The position numbers and the translations under genes are program-made. A stretch of 64,000 nucleotides of DNA, from the NCBI GenBank assembly GCA_021775315.1, contig JAJFIC010000015.1, positions 1 through 64,000 on the forward strand, given 5' to 3'. How positions within the stretch are numbered: the first letter of the stretch is position 1; every line of letters starts with the position of its first letter. Source of the stretch: Paracoccaceae bacterium. GTDB lineage: Bacteria; Pseudomonadota; Alphaproteobacteria; Rhodobacterales; Rhodobacteraceae. Under the pieces are notes generated by a model. The model did no database searches, was not told where the DNA came from, and worked only from the letters and a program-made list of their open reading frames with translations. Positions 18,578 to 26,958 of this stretch are shown one piece after another.

Positions 18578-19912
18578 TCAGTGCGCGGGCGCGCGTTTTT
18601 CGGGCGGTGGCGCAACCTCGTCAAGCGGCCAGCCCATCATTCGCCGTAGCTTTCGCAAAGCCTTGCGGTAACTTTTGTTATCCATATAGCCAATATGCCG
18701 GTCCGTGCCCTGCATTTTCAGCCCGCCGGTAAGGTCAAACTTGGTATCAGTCACAATCTGGCGCAGTTTATTGTAGCTTTCAGGATCAGACATTTCAGCC
18801 GCAATCGCGCGGCCAATGACCCAGCTCATTTCGTTGAACAGGCTAAAGGAAGATCCGTTGCTTTCAATAAAGCTCAGCAAAAACAGATTTTTAGCGTCGG
18901 GAAAGATAGACAGGGGCGGGGCCAGACGGCCGCGATCCCATGGCAGCAAACTTTGGTCGATATAAGGCACTTGCCAATCATATCCGGTGGCGCAAATCAC
19001 CTGATCAAACGGCGCACAACTGCCATCTTTGAACACCACGTCTGGGCCGTCAAACCGGGCAATGTCGCCCAGAATTTCAATGTCACCGTGGCGCAAATGG
19101 TGGATAAACTGATCGCTTAACAACGGATGGGTTTCCATCAGGCGGTGATCGGGTTTCGGCATGCCGTATTTGCCAAGGTCACCGATCAGGATTGCCAGCA
19201 AGGTCTGAAATATCCGCTGGCGCAGCCTGAACGGCAGTGGCGGGCTTTTGTCGGCAAAAACATCGGCGGGTTTGCCAAGGATATGTTTGGGGATGACGTG
19301 ATAGCCCCGCCTAAGCGAAACCGCAGTATGTGCCGCCGTGCGCGTGGCATCGCTGCAAATATCGACGCCGGAATTGCCAAGGCCAACGACCAGAACGCGT
19401 TGGCCCTTCACCTCGTCAGCGTTTTTAAAGCTGGCGGCGTGGCGCAATTGTCCGGTGAAGCTGCCGGGCCAGTCGGGAATGATCGGGGCCCAGTTTGACC
19501 CGTTTGCCGCAATCAGCCAGCGATAATCGCCACGCTCGCCGTTTGCAGTGGTGATCCGCCAGCCGTCCTTAATCGGATCAGCCGAGGCTACGGTTTCGTT
19601 GAACCGCGCGTATTGATAAAGGTCATACGCGCGCGCAAAATCGCGGATATACGACAAAACATGTGCCGCTGACGGGTAGTCGGCCCAGTCCTCAGGCATC
19701 GGATAGCCCTCAAACCCGGTCATGCTGCGCGACGAAATCAAATGCGCGCTGTCATAGATAGGCGAGGCAGGGTCGTCCCGGTTCCACAAGCCGCCAAAAT
19801 CCGCGTTGCGTTCAAAAATCTCAAACGGAATGCCAAGGGTCTGCAACACCCGTGCCTGCGTCAGCCCGGCAGGACCGCCACCGATGATTGCGGCGCGATC
19901 TTTGCTTACCAA
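18578..19912 (-). CDS. Flavin-containing monooxygenase
   Basis: 444 residues. N-terminal FAD site IIGGGPAGLTQARVLQ, second Rossmann site VLVVGLGNSGVDICSD for NADPH, and between them the FMO signature FTGQLRHAASF (FxGxxxHxxxF/Y). Members oxygenate nitrogen or sulfur in small compounds, for example trimethylamine in marine roseobacters, or carry out Baeyer-Villiger reactions; the substrate here cannot be read from sequence. The start overlaps the glyoxalase-like gene by 7 bp, so the two are probably one operon. Confidence 0.92.
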   Translation of the reverse strand: MVSKDRAAIIGGGPAGLTQARVLQTLGIPFEIFERNADFGGLWNRDDPASPIYDSAHLISSRSMTGFEGYPMPEDWADYPSAAHVLSYIRDFARAYDLYQYARFNETVASADPIKDGWRITTANGERGDYRWLIAANGSNWAPIIPDWPGSFTGQLRHAASFKNADEVKGQRVLVVGLGNSGVDICSDATRTAAHTAVSLRRGYHVIPKHILGKPADVFADKSPPLPFRLRQRIFQTLLAILIGDLGKYGMPKPDHRLMETHPLLSDQFIHHLRHGDIEILGDIARFDGPDVVFKDGSCAPFDQVICATGYDWQVPYIDQSLLPWDRGRLAPPLSIFPDAKNLFLLSFIESNGSSFSLFNEMSWVIGRAIAAEMSDPESYNKLRQIVTDTKFDLTGGLKMQGTDRHIGYMDNKSYRKALRKLRRMMGWPLDEVAPPPEKRAPAH

Positions 19913-20334
19913 TGGCCGATGCTTTCCATGCTGGCCCAGGGTTCCGCTGCGGGCAGGGCTGTGCCCATTTGCAGCAATTCAATCGAGATGTTGTCGGGTG
20001 ATCGAATAAACGCCATGCGCCCGTCACGCGGTGGGCGATTGATGACAATGCCGTTATCGGCCAGATGCTGGCACATGGCGTAGATATCCTCGACCTCATA
20101 AGCCAGATGGCCAAAATGCCGCCCGTCCGATGGCAGGCCATCATCGCCGTCCCAATTATGTGTCAGTTCAACATGGGCGTCTTCCTGTCCCGGTGGGGTC
20201 ATGAAAACCAGACTGAATCTGCCTTCTTCGCTGTCATAGCGGCGGGTTTCTTCCAACCCTAACAGGCGATAAAACGCCATCGAGACCTCAATGTCTTTGA
20301 CCCGAACCATTGTGTGCAGATATTTGATTTTCAT
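19906..20334 (-). CDS. VOC-family protein, glyoxalase I-like
   Basis: 142 residues. Two beta-alpha-beta-beta-beta modules with the expected metal ligands of glyoxalase I: His in KYLHTMVRV, Glu in AHVELTHNW, His in RHFGHLAYEV and Glu in NISIELLQ. Glyoxalase I turns the methylglyoxal-glutathione adduct into lactoylglutathione. All four ligand positions are filled, so catalysis is plausible. It is placed directly before the FMO gene with a 7-bp overlap. A different VOC activity in the same pathway as the FMO is possible. Confidence 0.87.
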   Translation of the reverse strand: MKIKYLHTMVRVKDIEVSMAFYRLLGLEETRRYDSEEGRFSLVFMTPPGQEDAHVELTHNWDGDDGLPSDGRHFGHLAYEVEDIYAMCQHLADNGIVINRPPRDGRMAFIRSPDNISIELLQMGTALPAAEPWASMESIGHW

Positions 20335-20399
20335 GGTGTTTTTCCCCGGCTACCAGAATTGTGCGGCAGGGTTCCAGATCACGGGCCGAGTTTCAAGGC

Positions 20400-21800
20400 T
20401 CAAAACGTCGACTTCACACCAACGGAAATGCTTTGGCGCGTGGTGTCATAAAGATCAACACTGGAAAAATTGCGTGAGAAATTAACGTCGATATTGGGGG
20501 CAAAGCCCATAACCTCATATTTCGGCAGCAAGATCGACAAGGTCGCGTTGACGCCCAGATCACGCCTTGGAACCGGTGACAGATAGGGCATTTTGTAGTT
20601 TTTGCCACTTAGCCCCAGCGATAGCGAAACCTGCGTGCCGATGACCGGTTTTGACAAGGCATAGCTGACGCTGGCGGAATGGGCGATATGGGCAATTTCA
20701 GATGACGCGGAAAACACGTTGCGCACATCATAGCTGAAACTTGCGTAATTGCCGTTGCTCAGGCGAATGCCGGTTGACCCATTCAGCCCAACCAACGTGG
20801 CCGAGCGAATGGCGCTATCAAGCCGGATCTGTCGTTCGACCGACAGGCCAATATGCAAAGGGTTGCCCTTGGCCAATTTGAAATCACGCCCGATCTGGCC
20901 GCGCAGGTAATCCGTCAAAGGCGCGCCTGCATACCAGTTACGCCCCAATGTCATGGTCGCAGACTTTCGCCCGTCTTGGGTTTTCCCCGATGTGACGGCT
21001 GAAACCAGACCCAGTTCGATTTCAGCAGCGGCAAAGGCGTAATCCGCGCCGGTTTTGCCGCCACTGACGGCCAGACTGGCAGCAGACAGGCGGTAAGAGC
21101 GGCTCAGAAGGTTCAAACCGATGGACCCGACACGCCCTTCGCCAAGGGAAAACCGGCGGGTGGTTTTTAGGCCCAGCGTCGCCTCGATACCGGAAAGGGC
21201 CTGCGCATCGCCGCTTAGAACAAAGGGCAGGCCGTTCAGAAACACGATTTCGGATTCCGAGCCGTTGTTGATATTTGATGACGGCGCGACGCCGACCTGC
21301 ACCTTGGTTTCCACGGGATTGACCTGCTGGACGGATCGGAAATCACGCATGGCAACCGCGCGCAATTGGGCCGACGGGGCGACATGACCCGACCGGCGCA
21401 GCCAGAATTGCGAGGCCGCGAAACGCTTTTGTTGATAAAGCGCCCGCGAGATAATCATTGCAGCATCAAACCGGGCGCGATCAGAATCTGACAGGTTATA
21501 CGCACGTTTGGCGTGGATGATGGCTTGCTTGCTTTGGTTTTGCACCTGCAAGGCCCCGGCCATAACCACAAGGGCGGTAATGTCGTCAGGGTCGCGTTTC
21601 AACAGCGCGCCGGACAAAAGGGCCGCGGTTTTTGGATCGCCGGACAGCAACGCTTTGCGCGCAGCGGTTCGCGCGGCTTCGGGGCTTAGGCGAACCTGCT
21701 CGGCCGAGTTGGCGAAACCTGTCGGGGACAGGATCGCGGCCCCAGACAGACCGCCCGCAATCATCAGCGGGGTCAAAACATGCCTTAGGCCGGGTTTCAC
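20400..21800 (-). CDS. Slam-type outer-membrane lipoprotein exporter
   Basis: 466 residues with a signal peptide (ITPLMIAGG-like hydrophobic stretch ending ANS). Residues ~35-160 are helical TPR-like repeats (ARKALLSGDPKTAALLSGAL; ALQVQNQSKQAIIHAKRAY). From about residue 170 (VETKVQVGVAPSSNINNG) to the end it reads as an outer-membrane barrel finishing in Phe (ISVGVKSTF). This TPR-plus-barrel layout is that of Slam (surface lipoprotein assembly modulator, DUF560). Slam proteins move specific lipoproteins to the cell surface. The next gene upstream on the same strand encodes a lipoprotein with a TbpB-like C-terminus, which is the expected cargo. Confidence 0.85.
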   Translation of the reverse strand: MKPGLRHVLTPLMIAGGLSGAAILSPTGFANSAEQVRLSPEAARTAARKALLSGDPKTAALLSGALLKRDPDDITALVVMAGALQVQNQSKQAIIHAKRAYNLSDSDRARFDAAMIISRALYQQKRFAASQFWLRRSGHVAPSAQLRAVAMRDFRSVQQVNPVETKVQVGVAPSSNINNGSESEIVFLNGLPFVLSGDAQALSGIEATLGLKTTRRFSLGEGRVGSIGLNLLSRSYRLSAASLAVSGGKTGADYAFAAAEIELGLVSAVTSGKTQDGRKSATMTLGRNWYAGAPLTDYLRGQIGRDFKLAKGNPLHIGLSVERQIRLDSAIRSATLVGLNGSTGIRLSNGNYASFSYDVRNVFSASSEIAHIAHSASVSYALSKPVIGTQVSLSLGLSGKNYKMPYLSPVPRRDLGVNATLSILLPKYEVMGFAPNIDVNFSRNFSSVDLYDTTRQSISVGVKSTF

Positions 21801-21821
21801 GCGCCGCGCCTTTCAGACGGC

Positions 21822-22670
21822 CTAGGGCAGGATCACCACGCTGTCGGAAACAAAGGCCCCGGTTTCCCGCGTTGCGGTGGTGCCTGAACCGATAATGATG
21901 ATGCCTGCGATCTCGCCCCCGGTGGAGCCGCCAACGATGCCTTCATAGATGCCGTTTGGCGTCGGGTGGGACGGGGTGACGGGCGCGGTAGGGGTGACGG
22001 AATAAGTCACGCCGGAAAACGAGCCGTCGACAAGACTGCCTGTGGCCAATTCCACGTCATCCATCGCAGTTGTGGTTGTTTCATTGACGTGGTTCGTCAT
22101 TATACCTTCGACACTTGCATCGGTGAAATCAATGTCGATGGTGATGTCGCCTGAGGTCTGTTCGACCCCCAAAGCGGCCTCGGTCGTCAACAGGCCAGCA
22201 TAGCGCGCGGTATAGGTAGCAATTCCAGATGTCGGAATGGCGGTTGTGCCATCGCGCCCATACGTGGCCCCGTTATAACCATGATCGTGATAGTCGCCTG
22301 TGGCCACCACCCCGGCACTGACGGAACCGGTTCCGGCATTGGAAACGCCCCACAAAGCCACGTAATCGCGTGCGCCGTTGGTGTTTACATAGGCCTTATA
22401 GCCGTTCACATCTTGTGCCGCGTCGCGAATATAGGTGGCACCCGCGACGCCATTGTCAAACGGGATGCCAGTGATTGTCAGGGTGTCTGATGCGCTGTCA
22501 TAGCTGGCCGAGGCCATGTCGCCGGACGCTGCATATCCGACTGCGCCAACTGTTGCGGTAGAGGTGGAAGACGTCGCGATCGATGAGCCGCAGCCTGTCA
22601 GGGCCAGACTTGCGGCCAAACCAGTGGATAGAATCGCTATGCGACCCGTGAATGTCGGGTGTAAAGTCAT
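21822..22670 (-). CDS. Surface lipoprotein, probable Slam substrate
   Basis: 282 residues. Signal peptide with lipobox LTGC (Cys27), then a Ser/Thr-rich tether. The mature protein is Gly/Thr rich and beta-stranded. Its last ~40 residues (NGIYEGIVGGSTGGEIAGII, then RETGAFVSDSV) resemble the C-terminal barrel of transferrin-binding-protein-B-like lipoproteins, whose strands include the GxFxG...ETGAF pattern. It is 21 bp before the Slam gene and shares its transcript. Ligand unknown; iron, haem or another nutrient is possible by analogy only. Confidence 0.78.
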   Translation of the reverse strand: MTLHPTFTGRIAILSTGLAASLALTGCGSSIATSSTSTATVGAVGYAASGDMASASYDSASDTLTITGIPFDNGVAGATYIRDAAQDVNGYKAYVNTNGARDYVALWGVSNAGTGSVSAGVVATGDYHDHGYNGATYGRDGTTAIPTSGIATYTARYAGLLTTEAALGVEQTSGDITIDIDFTDASVEGIMTNHVNETTTTAMDDVELATGSLVDGSFSGVTYSVTPTAPVTPSHPTPNGIYEGIVGGSTGGEIAGIIIIGSGTTATRETGAFVSDSVVILP

Positions 22671-22705
22671 TTTGAAACCTGCTCGTTCTTGTTTTTATTG
22701 GGAAA

Positions 22706-22734
22706 AGAATCAGACATATCAGACTCGCAGTCAA
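22706..22734 (-). promoter_or_regulatory. Candidate promoter with operator-like repeats for the Slam operon
   Basis: On the minus strand, TTGACT (22734-22729) and GATTCT (22711-22706) are 17 bp apart, upstream of the lipoprotein gene. Overlapping it are a GACT-N3-AGTC palindrome (22722-22732) and a direct repeat ATCAGAC (22709-22715 and 22718-22724, plus strand). The overlap suggests repression, perhaps by a metal sensor, but the regulator is not identifiable by eye. The rest of the 262-bp gap to the dioxygenase gene holds short direct repeats (TGTACG twice, ATTGTGGC twice) and nothing else recognised. Confidence 0.4.
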
Positions 22735-22932
22735 GTATTTACAATTGGAAGGTGTAGTTGTTGCCATTTATGCAACGATATTGACCCTTTGGCGGGGATT
22801 GTTGCGATGAAATGGCCGGGCCTGCTGTACGTCCAAAATGTACGCTCACGTAATTGTGGCTGCGATATTGTGGCGGTCTAAACTCAGGTGGCCTAGATAT
22901 CTATGACGGCACTCAAAGGCGGAGAACACATA

Positions 22933-23721
22933 ATGCAGCCAACCTTTTTCATCCCTCATGGCGGCGGTCCGTGCTTTTTCATGGACTCTGATCCGGCGGA
23001 TTTGTGGGACAAGATGGAAACCTTTCTACGCGGTTTCGTTTCCGGTCTGGCCGTGCGCCCCAAAGCGATCTTGTTGCTGACCGCCCATTGGGAAGAGCCG
23101 CAAGTGACGTTTTCAACCAACCCGGCCCCCGATCTGCTGTTTGATTATTACAATTTTCCGCCCCACACTTACGAGCTGACATGGCCAGCCCCATCCGCGC
23201 CAGATATCTCGCGCCAAGCCGTTGATCTGTTGGCCGGGGCCGGGATTAAGGCGGGCTTTGACCAGACGCGGGGGTATGATCACGGGGTTTTTGTGCCGAT
23301 GAAGGTGGCTGTGCCGCAGGCGGATATCCCAGTTTCAATGATGTCTTTACGCGATGATCTTGATCCGGCACATCATCTGGCCGTGGGTCAGGCGCTGGCG
23401 CCTTTGCGACGTGAAAATGTGCTGATCGTCGGCTCGGGCATGAGTTTTCACAACCTGCGGGTTCTGATCGGGCCGGGGGACAGTGCGGAATCCCAAGAGT
23501 TTGATCGCTGGCTGACCGAAACGCTTGCGCTGGGGTCTGAGGCGCGCAATGCAGCCTTGATTGATTGGGCCAAAGCCCCGGGGGCGAAAGCTTCGCATCC
23601 TCGGGAGGAGCATTTGGCGCCGGTTTTTGTCGCCACAGGTGCCGCAGAGGGGCAGGCCGGGCGGTGTGTTTACACCGATACCGTGTTGGGCGCGGCCGTG
23701 TCAGCTTATCAGTTTGGTTGA
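22933..23721 (+). CDS. DODA-type extradiol dioxygenase
   Basis: 262 residues from an ATG with an upstream GGCGGAGA; the 10-residue longer frame is less likely. It matches class III extradiol ring-cleavage dioxygenases of the LigB/DODA type. Metal-binding histidines are expected in FFIPHGGGP and LLTAHWEEP and a catalytic His in GYDHGVFVPM. The conserved VGSGMSFHNL follows in the C-terminal half. These enzymes open catechol-like rings; the native substrate is unclear, and no aromatic degradation cluster is nearby. The last 21 bp overlap the convergent Nudix gene. Confidence 0.9.
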   Translation: MQPTFFIPHGGGPCFFMDSDPADLWDKMETFLRGFVSGLAVRPKAILLLTAHWEEPQVTFSTNPAPDLLFDYYNFPPHTYELTWPAPSAPDISRQAVDLLAGAGIKAGFDQTRGYDHGVFVPMKVAVPQADIPVSMMSLRDDLDPAHHLAVGQALAPLRRENVLIVGSGMSFHNLRVLIGPGDSAESQEFDRWLTETLALGSEARNAALIDWAKAPGAKASHPREEHLAPVFVATGAAEGQAGRCVYTDTVLGAAVSAYQFG

Positions 23722-24165
23722 GCCTGCAGGACTGGTTGGCGGTTCATCCGACTGGGGGCTTTGCAATCCGGCAAGCACCTGTTGAAACCCGTCGGGCTGC
23801 ACATGCGCAAAATCCTGGGTGCCGTCCAGCGGCAGCCAGACAAGGTCGGTATGCTCGTCGTCGCGTAGATGAATGTGGCCCAGCCAGTCTTCGATCAGGA
23901 ACGGGTTGAACTGCACTGATGCACCGTTGGGGTCGGTATGCTGCACAGATTGAAGCGGTTTTGGGGCGGTTATTTCTATCCCGAGTTCCTCTTTCAACTC
24001 ACGAAAAAGCGCCTTGGCCAATGTTTCATTTGTTTCAACGTGACCGCCGGGCAGGCTCCAACAATCGGGAAAGAAGGGCCGGTCTGGATTTCGGTGCACA
24101 AGCAGGACTTTATCATCGCGACGCAGAATTCCGTTTACAATCAGTATCTTGTTCAAGTTTTTCAA
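23701..24165 (-). CDS. Nudix hydrolase
   Basis: 154 residues. The Nudix box is complete (GGHVETNETLAKALFRELKE followed by ELGIE; pattern Gx5Ex7REUxEExGU), so metal-dependent pyrophosphohydrolase activity is expected. The N-terminal strands (LIVNGILRRDDKVLLVHRNP) fit the fold. The substrate, an NDP linked to another group, cannot be told. Stops of this gene and the dioxygenase overlap tail to tail by 21 bp. Confidence 0.92.
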   Translation of the reverse strand: MKNLNKILIVNGILRRDDKVLLVHRNPDRPFFPDCWSLPGGHVETNETLAKALFRELKEELGIEITAPKPLQSVQHTDPNGASVQFNPFLIEDWLGHIHLRDDEHTDLVWLPLDGTQDFAHVQPDGFQQVLAGLQSPQSDEPPTSPAGSTKLIS

Positions 24166-24338
24166 ATCCGATTGATGGCAGACATGGAATTCATTCGCGT
24201 TTTTTCAACTGTGACAAACCCGCTCACGCTTGGCTAACAGGCCTCTCACACTGCGGCGAGGCGACCGTAACATATGTTGTAAGGCCCCACGCTCTACCAC
24301 AGGTCTAACCCACCATAAACAAAAACAGGAACGGGTCC

Positions 24339-24776
24339 ATGAAACCGCAATTCACAAAAACACTGACAGGTGGTGTCGTTGCCACAATCGCAATGACAAT
24401 GATGATGATGTTCGTCGCGCCAATGATGACGGGAATGCCGATGGACATTGCCGCCATGATCGGCGCAATGCTTGGGAATTCCTACGCTTTGGGTATGTTG
24501 ATGCATATCATGCTGGGCGTCGTGGTTTTCCCACTGGTGTATACTTTCGTGCTTTTTGACAAATTGCCGGGGTCGCCTCTGATCAAAGGCGTGCTCTGGG
24601 GGTTGATCCTTTGGGTGATGGCCGCAGTCATAGTCATGCCTATGGCTGGCGGTGGCTTCTTAATGTCCAATATCGGTGGCATGGTGGCGCTTGCCGCTTC
24701 GGCCATGGGGCACATCGTCTATGGCAGTCTGTTAGGGGCAATCGCGGGCAATGGTGAAGAAACCGCAACCGCCTGA
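24339..24776 (+). CDS. DUF6789-like small membrane protein
   Basis: 145 residues with about four membrane helices, the first two very rich in Met (TIAMTMMMMFVAPMMTGMPM; LGMLMHIMLGVVVFPLVYTF), then GVLWGLILWVMAAVIVMPMA and IGGMVALAASAMGHIVYGSL. The layout fits DUF6789, a family of unknown function. It has no coupled neighbour and ends at a clear terminator. The Met clusters could suggest metal contact, but that is speculation. Confidence 0.75.
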   Translation: MKPQFTKTLTGGVVATIAMTMMMMFVAPMMTGMPMDIAAMIGAMLGNSYALGMLMHIMLGVVVFPLVYTFVLFDKLPGSPLIKGVLWGLILWVMAAVIVMPMAGGGFLMSNIGGMVALAASAMGHIVYGSLLGAIAGNGEETATA

Positions 24777-24810
24777 TGCGCAATAGCTAAGCATATCAGG
24801 CAGAGCATTA

Positions 24811-24844
24811 AGGCCGTCAGCGAATACCGTTGGCGGCCTTTTTG
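24811..24844 (+). terminator. Rho-independent terminator after the DUF6789-like gene
   Basis: The stem AGGCCGTCA (24811-24819) pairs with TGGCGGCCT (24831-24839) with one G-T pair, followed by a run of T (TTTTT to 24843). It lies 34 bp after the stop codon. Confidence 0.8.
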
Positions 24845-24859
24845 GTGCGCGTTTGGTAT

Positions 24860-25720
24860 TCAGGCTGCATAGGTGCGCGGGGTGTCGCCGTCAAAAGTTG
24901 TGCGCCACATTTCGCGGCGATACCCGGCGTAATCATTGACGGCAAAATGCTGGGTGAACATATTGTCCCAAATCGCCAGATCACCAGCCTGCCAACGCCA
25001 TCGGCAGGTGAATTCTGGTCGTGTGGCGTGTTTTTGGATGGTCTCCAAAATGGGGCGGCTTTGGTCTTCTGTCATGCCGTCCAGGCGAACAACATATTGC
25101 GGGTTAAGAAAAAGGGCTTCGCGCCCGGTCACCGGATGGCGCAGAACGGCGGGATGGGCGCGCTCAATATCAGCCGAGGCATCACCACGGTTCATCTTGA
25201 TCTTGCCGCCTGCGCGTTCTTCCATCGGCGGGGCCCATTTGATGCCGTAAGGTTTGCCCACATGCATGGCATCACGCCCCCTGAGCAAGGTCTTGAGAGG
25301 GGTGGGCAGGGCCTCAAACGCCGCTGCCTGACTGACCCATAGCGTGTCGCCACCAAACGGTGGAACCTCAACCGCGGACAGGATCGAACCGGCTGGCGGG
25401 GTTTCAAGAAACGAGAAATCCTGATGCCATTCGCCACCAAAAACACCGCCTGCCTCGTCTGCCTCTTTCAACACGCAGATCACATCGGGTTCATCCGTCA
25501 TGGGCGACACATAGGGCAGACGTAAAACCGTACCAAAGGCGGCAGTCAGGGCTTTTTGCGCCGCGAGCGTCAGATGCTGGTCGCGCAGGAATACTACCTG
25601 ATGGCGGGCAAGGGCCTGTTTCAGCGTTTTGATAAGCGCGGGCGACAGGTCATTTTCAAGCGAACAGCCCGACAATTCGGCACCGATGGTTCCTGTCAGC
25701 GGCATTTCAGTGATCTGCAT
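24860..25720 (-). CDS. TauD/TfdA-family Fe(II)/2-oxoglutarate dioxygenase
   Basis: 286 residues from the ATG at MQITEMPLTGTIGAELSG; an ATG 15 nt upstream is possible but has poorer spacing to a ribosome-binding site. The iron ligands are visible as His-x-Asp in GGEWHQDFSF and the distal His in NMFTQHFAVNDY, with the 2-oxoglutarate-binding Arg in YRREMWRTTF. Family members hydroxylate taurine, alkyl sulfates or related compounds and release the group. No tau transport genes lie nearby, so the substrate is open. Confidence 0.9.
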   Translation of the reverse strand: MQITEMPLTGTIGAELSGCSLENDLSPALIKTLKQALARHQVVFLRDQHLTLAAQKALTAAFGTVLRLPYVSPMTDEPDVICVLKEADEAGGVFGGEWHQDFSFLETPPAGSILSAVEVPPFGGDTLWVSQAAAFEALPTPLKTLLRGRDAMHVGKPYGIKWAPPMEERAGGKIKMNRGDASADIERAHPAVLRHPVTGREALFLNPQYVVRLDGMTEDQSRPILETIQKHATRPEFTCRWRWQAGDLAIWDNMFTQHFAVNDYAGYRREMWRTTFDGDTPRTYAA

Positions 25721-25862
25721 CGGCACCCGTTCCATTTCTTCAAATTACGATACGCAAACCTGCCGCTTGTGCGCATCTGGTGCAAGGGGCGACCATTAGG
25801 TTGCCAAGGTGAATGACGCCTAAACGGCAAAATCTTCGCCATGAAATCTTCACAATTCATAA

Positions 25863-25889
25863 GAGTTTGGACACAAATCAGCCAAACTC
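25863..25889. repeat. Inverted repeat upstream of the Hint gene
   Basis: GAGTTTGG (25863-25870) and CCAAACTC (25882-25889) form a perfect 8-bp inverted repeat with an 11-bp spacer. It sits in the 245-bp gap between the TauD and Hint genes, about 76 bp before the Hint start. It could be an operator or a weak hairpin; no T-run follows. The rest of the gap shows nothing clear except a doubtful small frame at 25696-25842 on the minus strand. Confidence 0.45.
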
Positions 25890-25965
25890 GAATGATTAAC
25901 TCGCCCACAGAAACAATCAAAAAACCGGCGGATAGCTTGCTTTTGTCCGCCTGCAGGGGGCAAGA

Positions 25966-26958
25966 ATGCCAGTTGTGTTTGTATATCAGGCCAGCGATTT
26001 CAGCACCGGGATACCGGACGAAAGCGGTGGCAGCGCGGCAGGATCGCCGCCCTTCACATTGACGCTTAATCCGGGTGCCGTGCCGATTGCCGTGGAAATC
26101 ACTGATTCAGACGGGATGTTTGATGAAGTTGATAACAGCCAGACCCTGACCAGCAGCGTCACTATTAACGGCGTGACCTATTCACCCGGCGACAGCATCA
26201 ATTCGGCCTTTCACCTCAGCGATTCAGGTAGCGGTGTGACCGTTACATCATTTCATGTCGGGCCGGGGGTGTCGGGCTATGATCAGGGGGCGGTGCAGGG
26301 GGTTACGTCAAGCGAATTGCTGACACCCGGTTCAACCTACACATTTGACAGTGAAGTTTCGACATGGACCAGCCCAATCGCCTATGCAGGCTATGTGGCG
26401 TGTTTTACAAAAGGCACGATGATAGAGACAAGCAAAGGCGCGCAATTGGTCGAGAACCTCGCCCCGGGGGACAAGGTTCTGACCCGCGATGACGGGGCGC
26501 AGGCGCTGCATTGGCTGGGGCATCGAACGGTTCCGGCCAGTGGCGATTTTGCACCCGTGGTGTTTATGCCGGGTGCGATTGGCAATGACGCAGAAATCGC
26601 GGTTTCGCCCCAGCATCGCATGCTGATCCGTGGCTGGCGTTGTGAAATGCTGTTTGGCGCTGCCGAGGTTCTGGTGCCCGCCTTGCATCTGGTCAATGGC
26701 GACACGGTGTATCGCCGCCCGGGTGGGCGCGTCACCTATTACCACATGCTGTTTGACAAGCATCAGATCGTGTATTCAAACGGTGTTCCAAGCGAAAGCT
26801 TTCACCCGTCCGACAACTCATTGGCCGCCTTTAGCCATGATACCCGGGCCGAGGTGTTGGCGCTGTTTCCGGAGTTACGAACCATGCAACATTCCTATGG
26901 GCCCACGGCGCGCCGGGTGTTGAAGAAATACGAAACTAACGTGATGTTGCAGGGCTAG
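25966..26958 (+). CDS. Hint-domain (Hedgehog/intein type) secreted-type protein
   Basis: 330 residues, starting after the strong ribosome-binding site CAGGGGG. Residues 1-140 are Gly/Ser/Thr rich and beta-stranded (SSVTINGVTYSPGDSI; GVTVTSFHVGPG), without a signal peptide. The Hint_2 domain begins at Cys146 (VACFTKGTMIETSKG) and shows the usual VENLAPGDKVLTRDDG, VSPQHRML and YYHMLFDKHQIVYSNG segments. Many Rhodobacterales export such proteins by type I secretion; Hint domains can autocleave at the Cys. The target is unknown. The last 23 bp overlap the convergent DUF1194 gene. Confidence 0.88.
   Translation: MPVVFVYQASDFSTGIPDESGGSAAGSPPFTLTLNPGAVPIAVEITDSDGMFDEVDNSQTLTSSVTINGVTYSPGDSINSAFHLSDSGSGVTVTSFHVGPGVSGYDQGAVQGVTSSELLTPGSTYTFDSEVSTWTSPIAYAGYVACFTKGTMIETSKGAQLVENLAPGDKVLTRDDGAQALHWLGHRTVPASGDFAPVVFMPGAIGNDAEIAVSPQHRMLIRGWRCEMLFGAAEVLVPALHLVNGDTVYRRPGGRVTYYHMLFDKHQIVYSNGVPSESFHPSDNSLAAFSHDTRAEVLALFPELRTMQHSYGPTARRVLKKYETNVMLQG

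Noticed and set aside
25696-25842. 48-codon minus-strand frame starting MAKILPFRRH
   Set aside because: Its start resembles short Rhodobacterales proteins and has a weak ribosome-binding site, but it overlaps the TauD start and the rest shows no conserved features; left out as unsupported.
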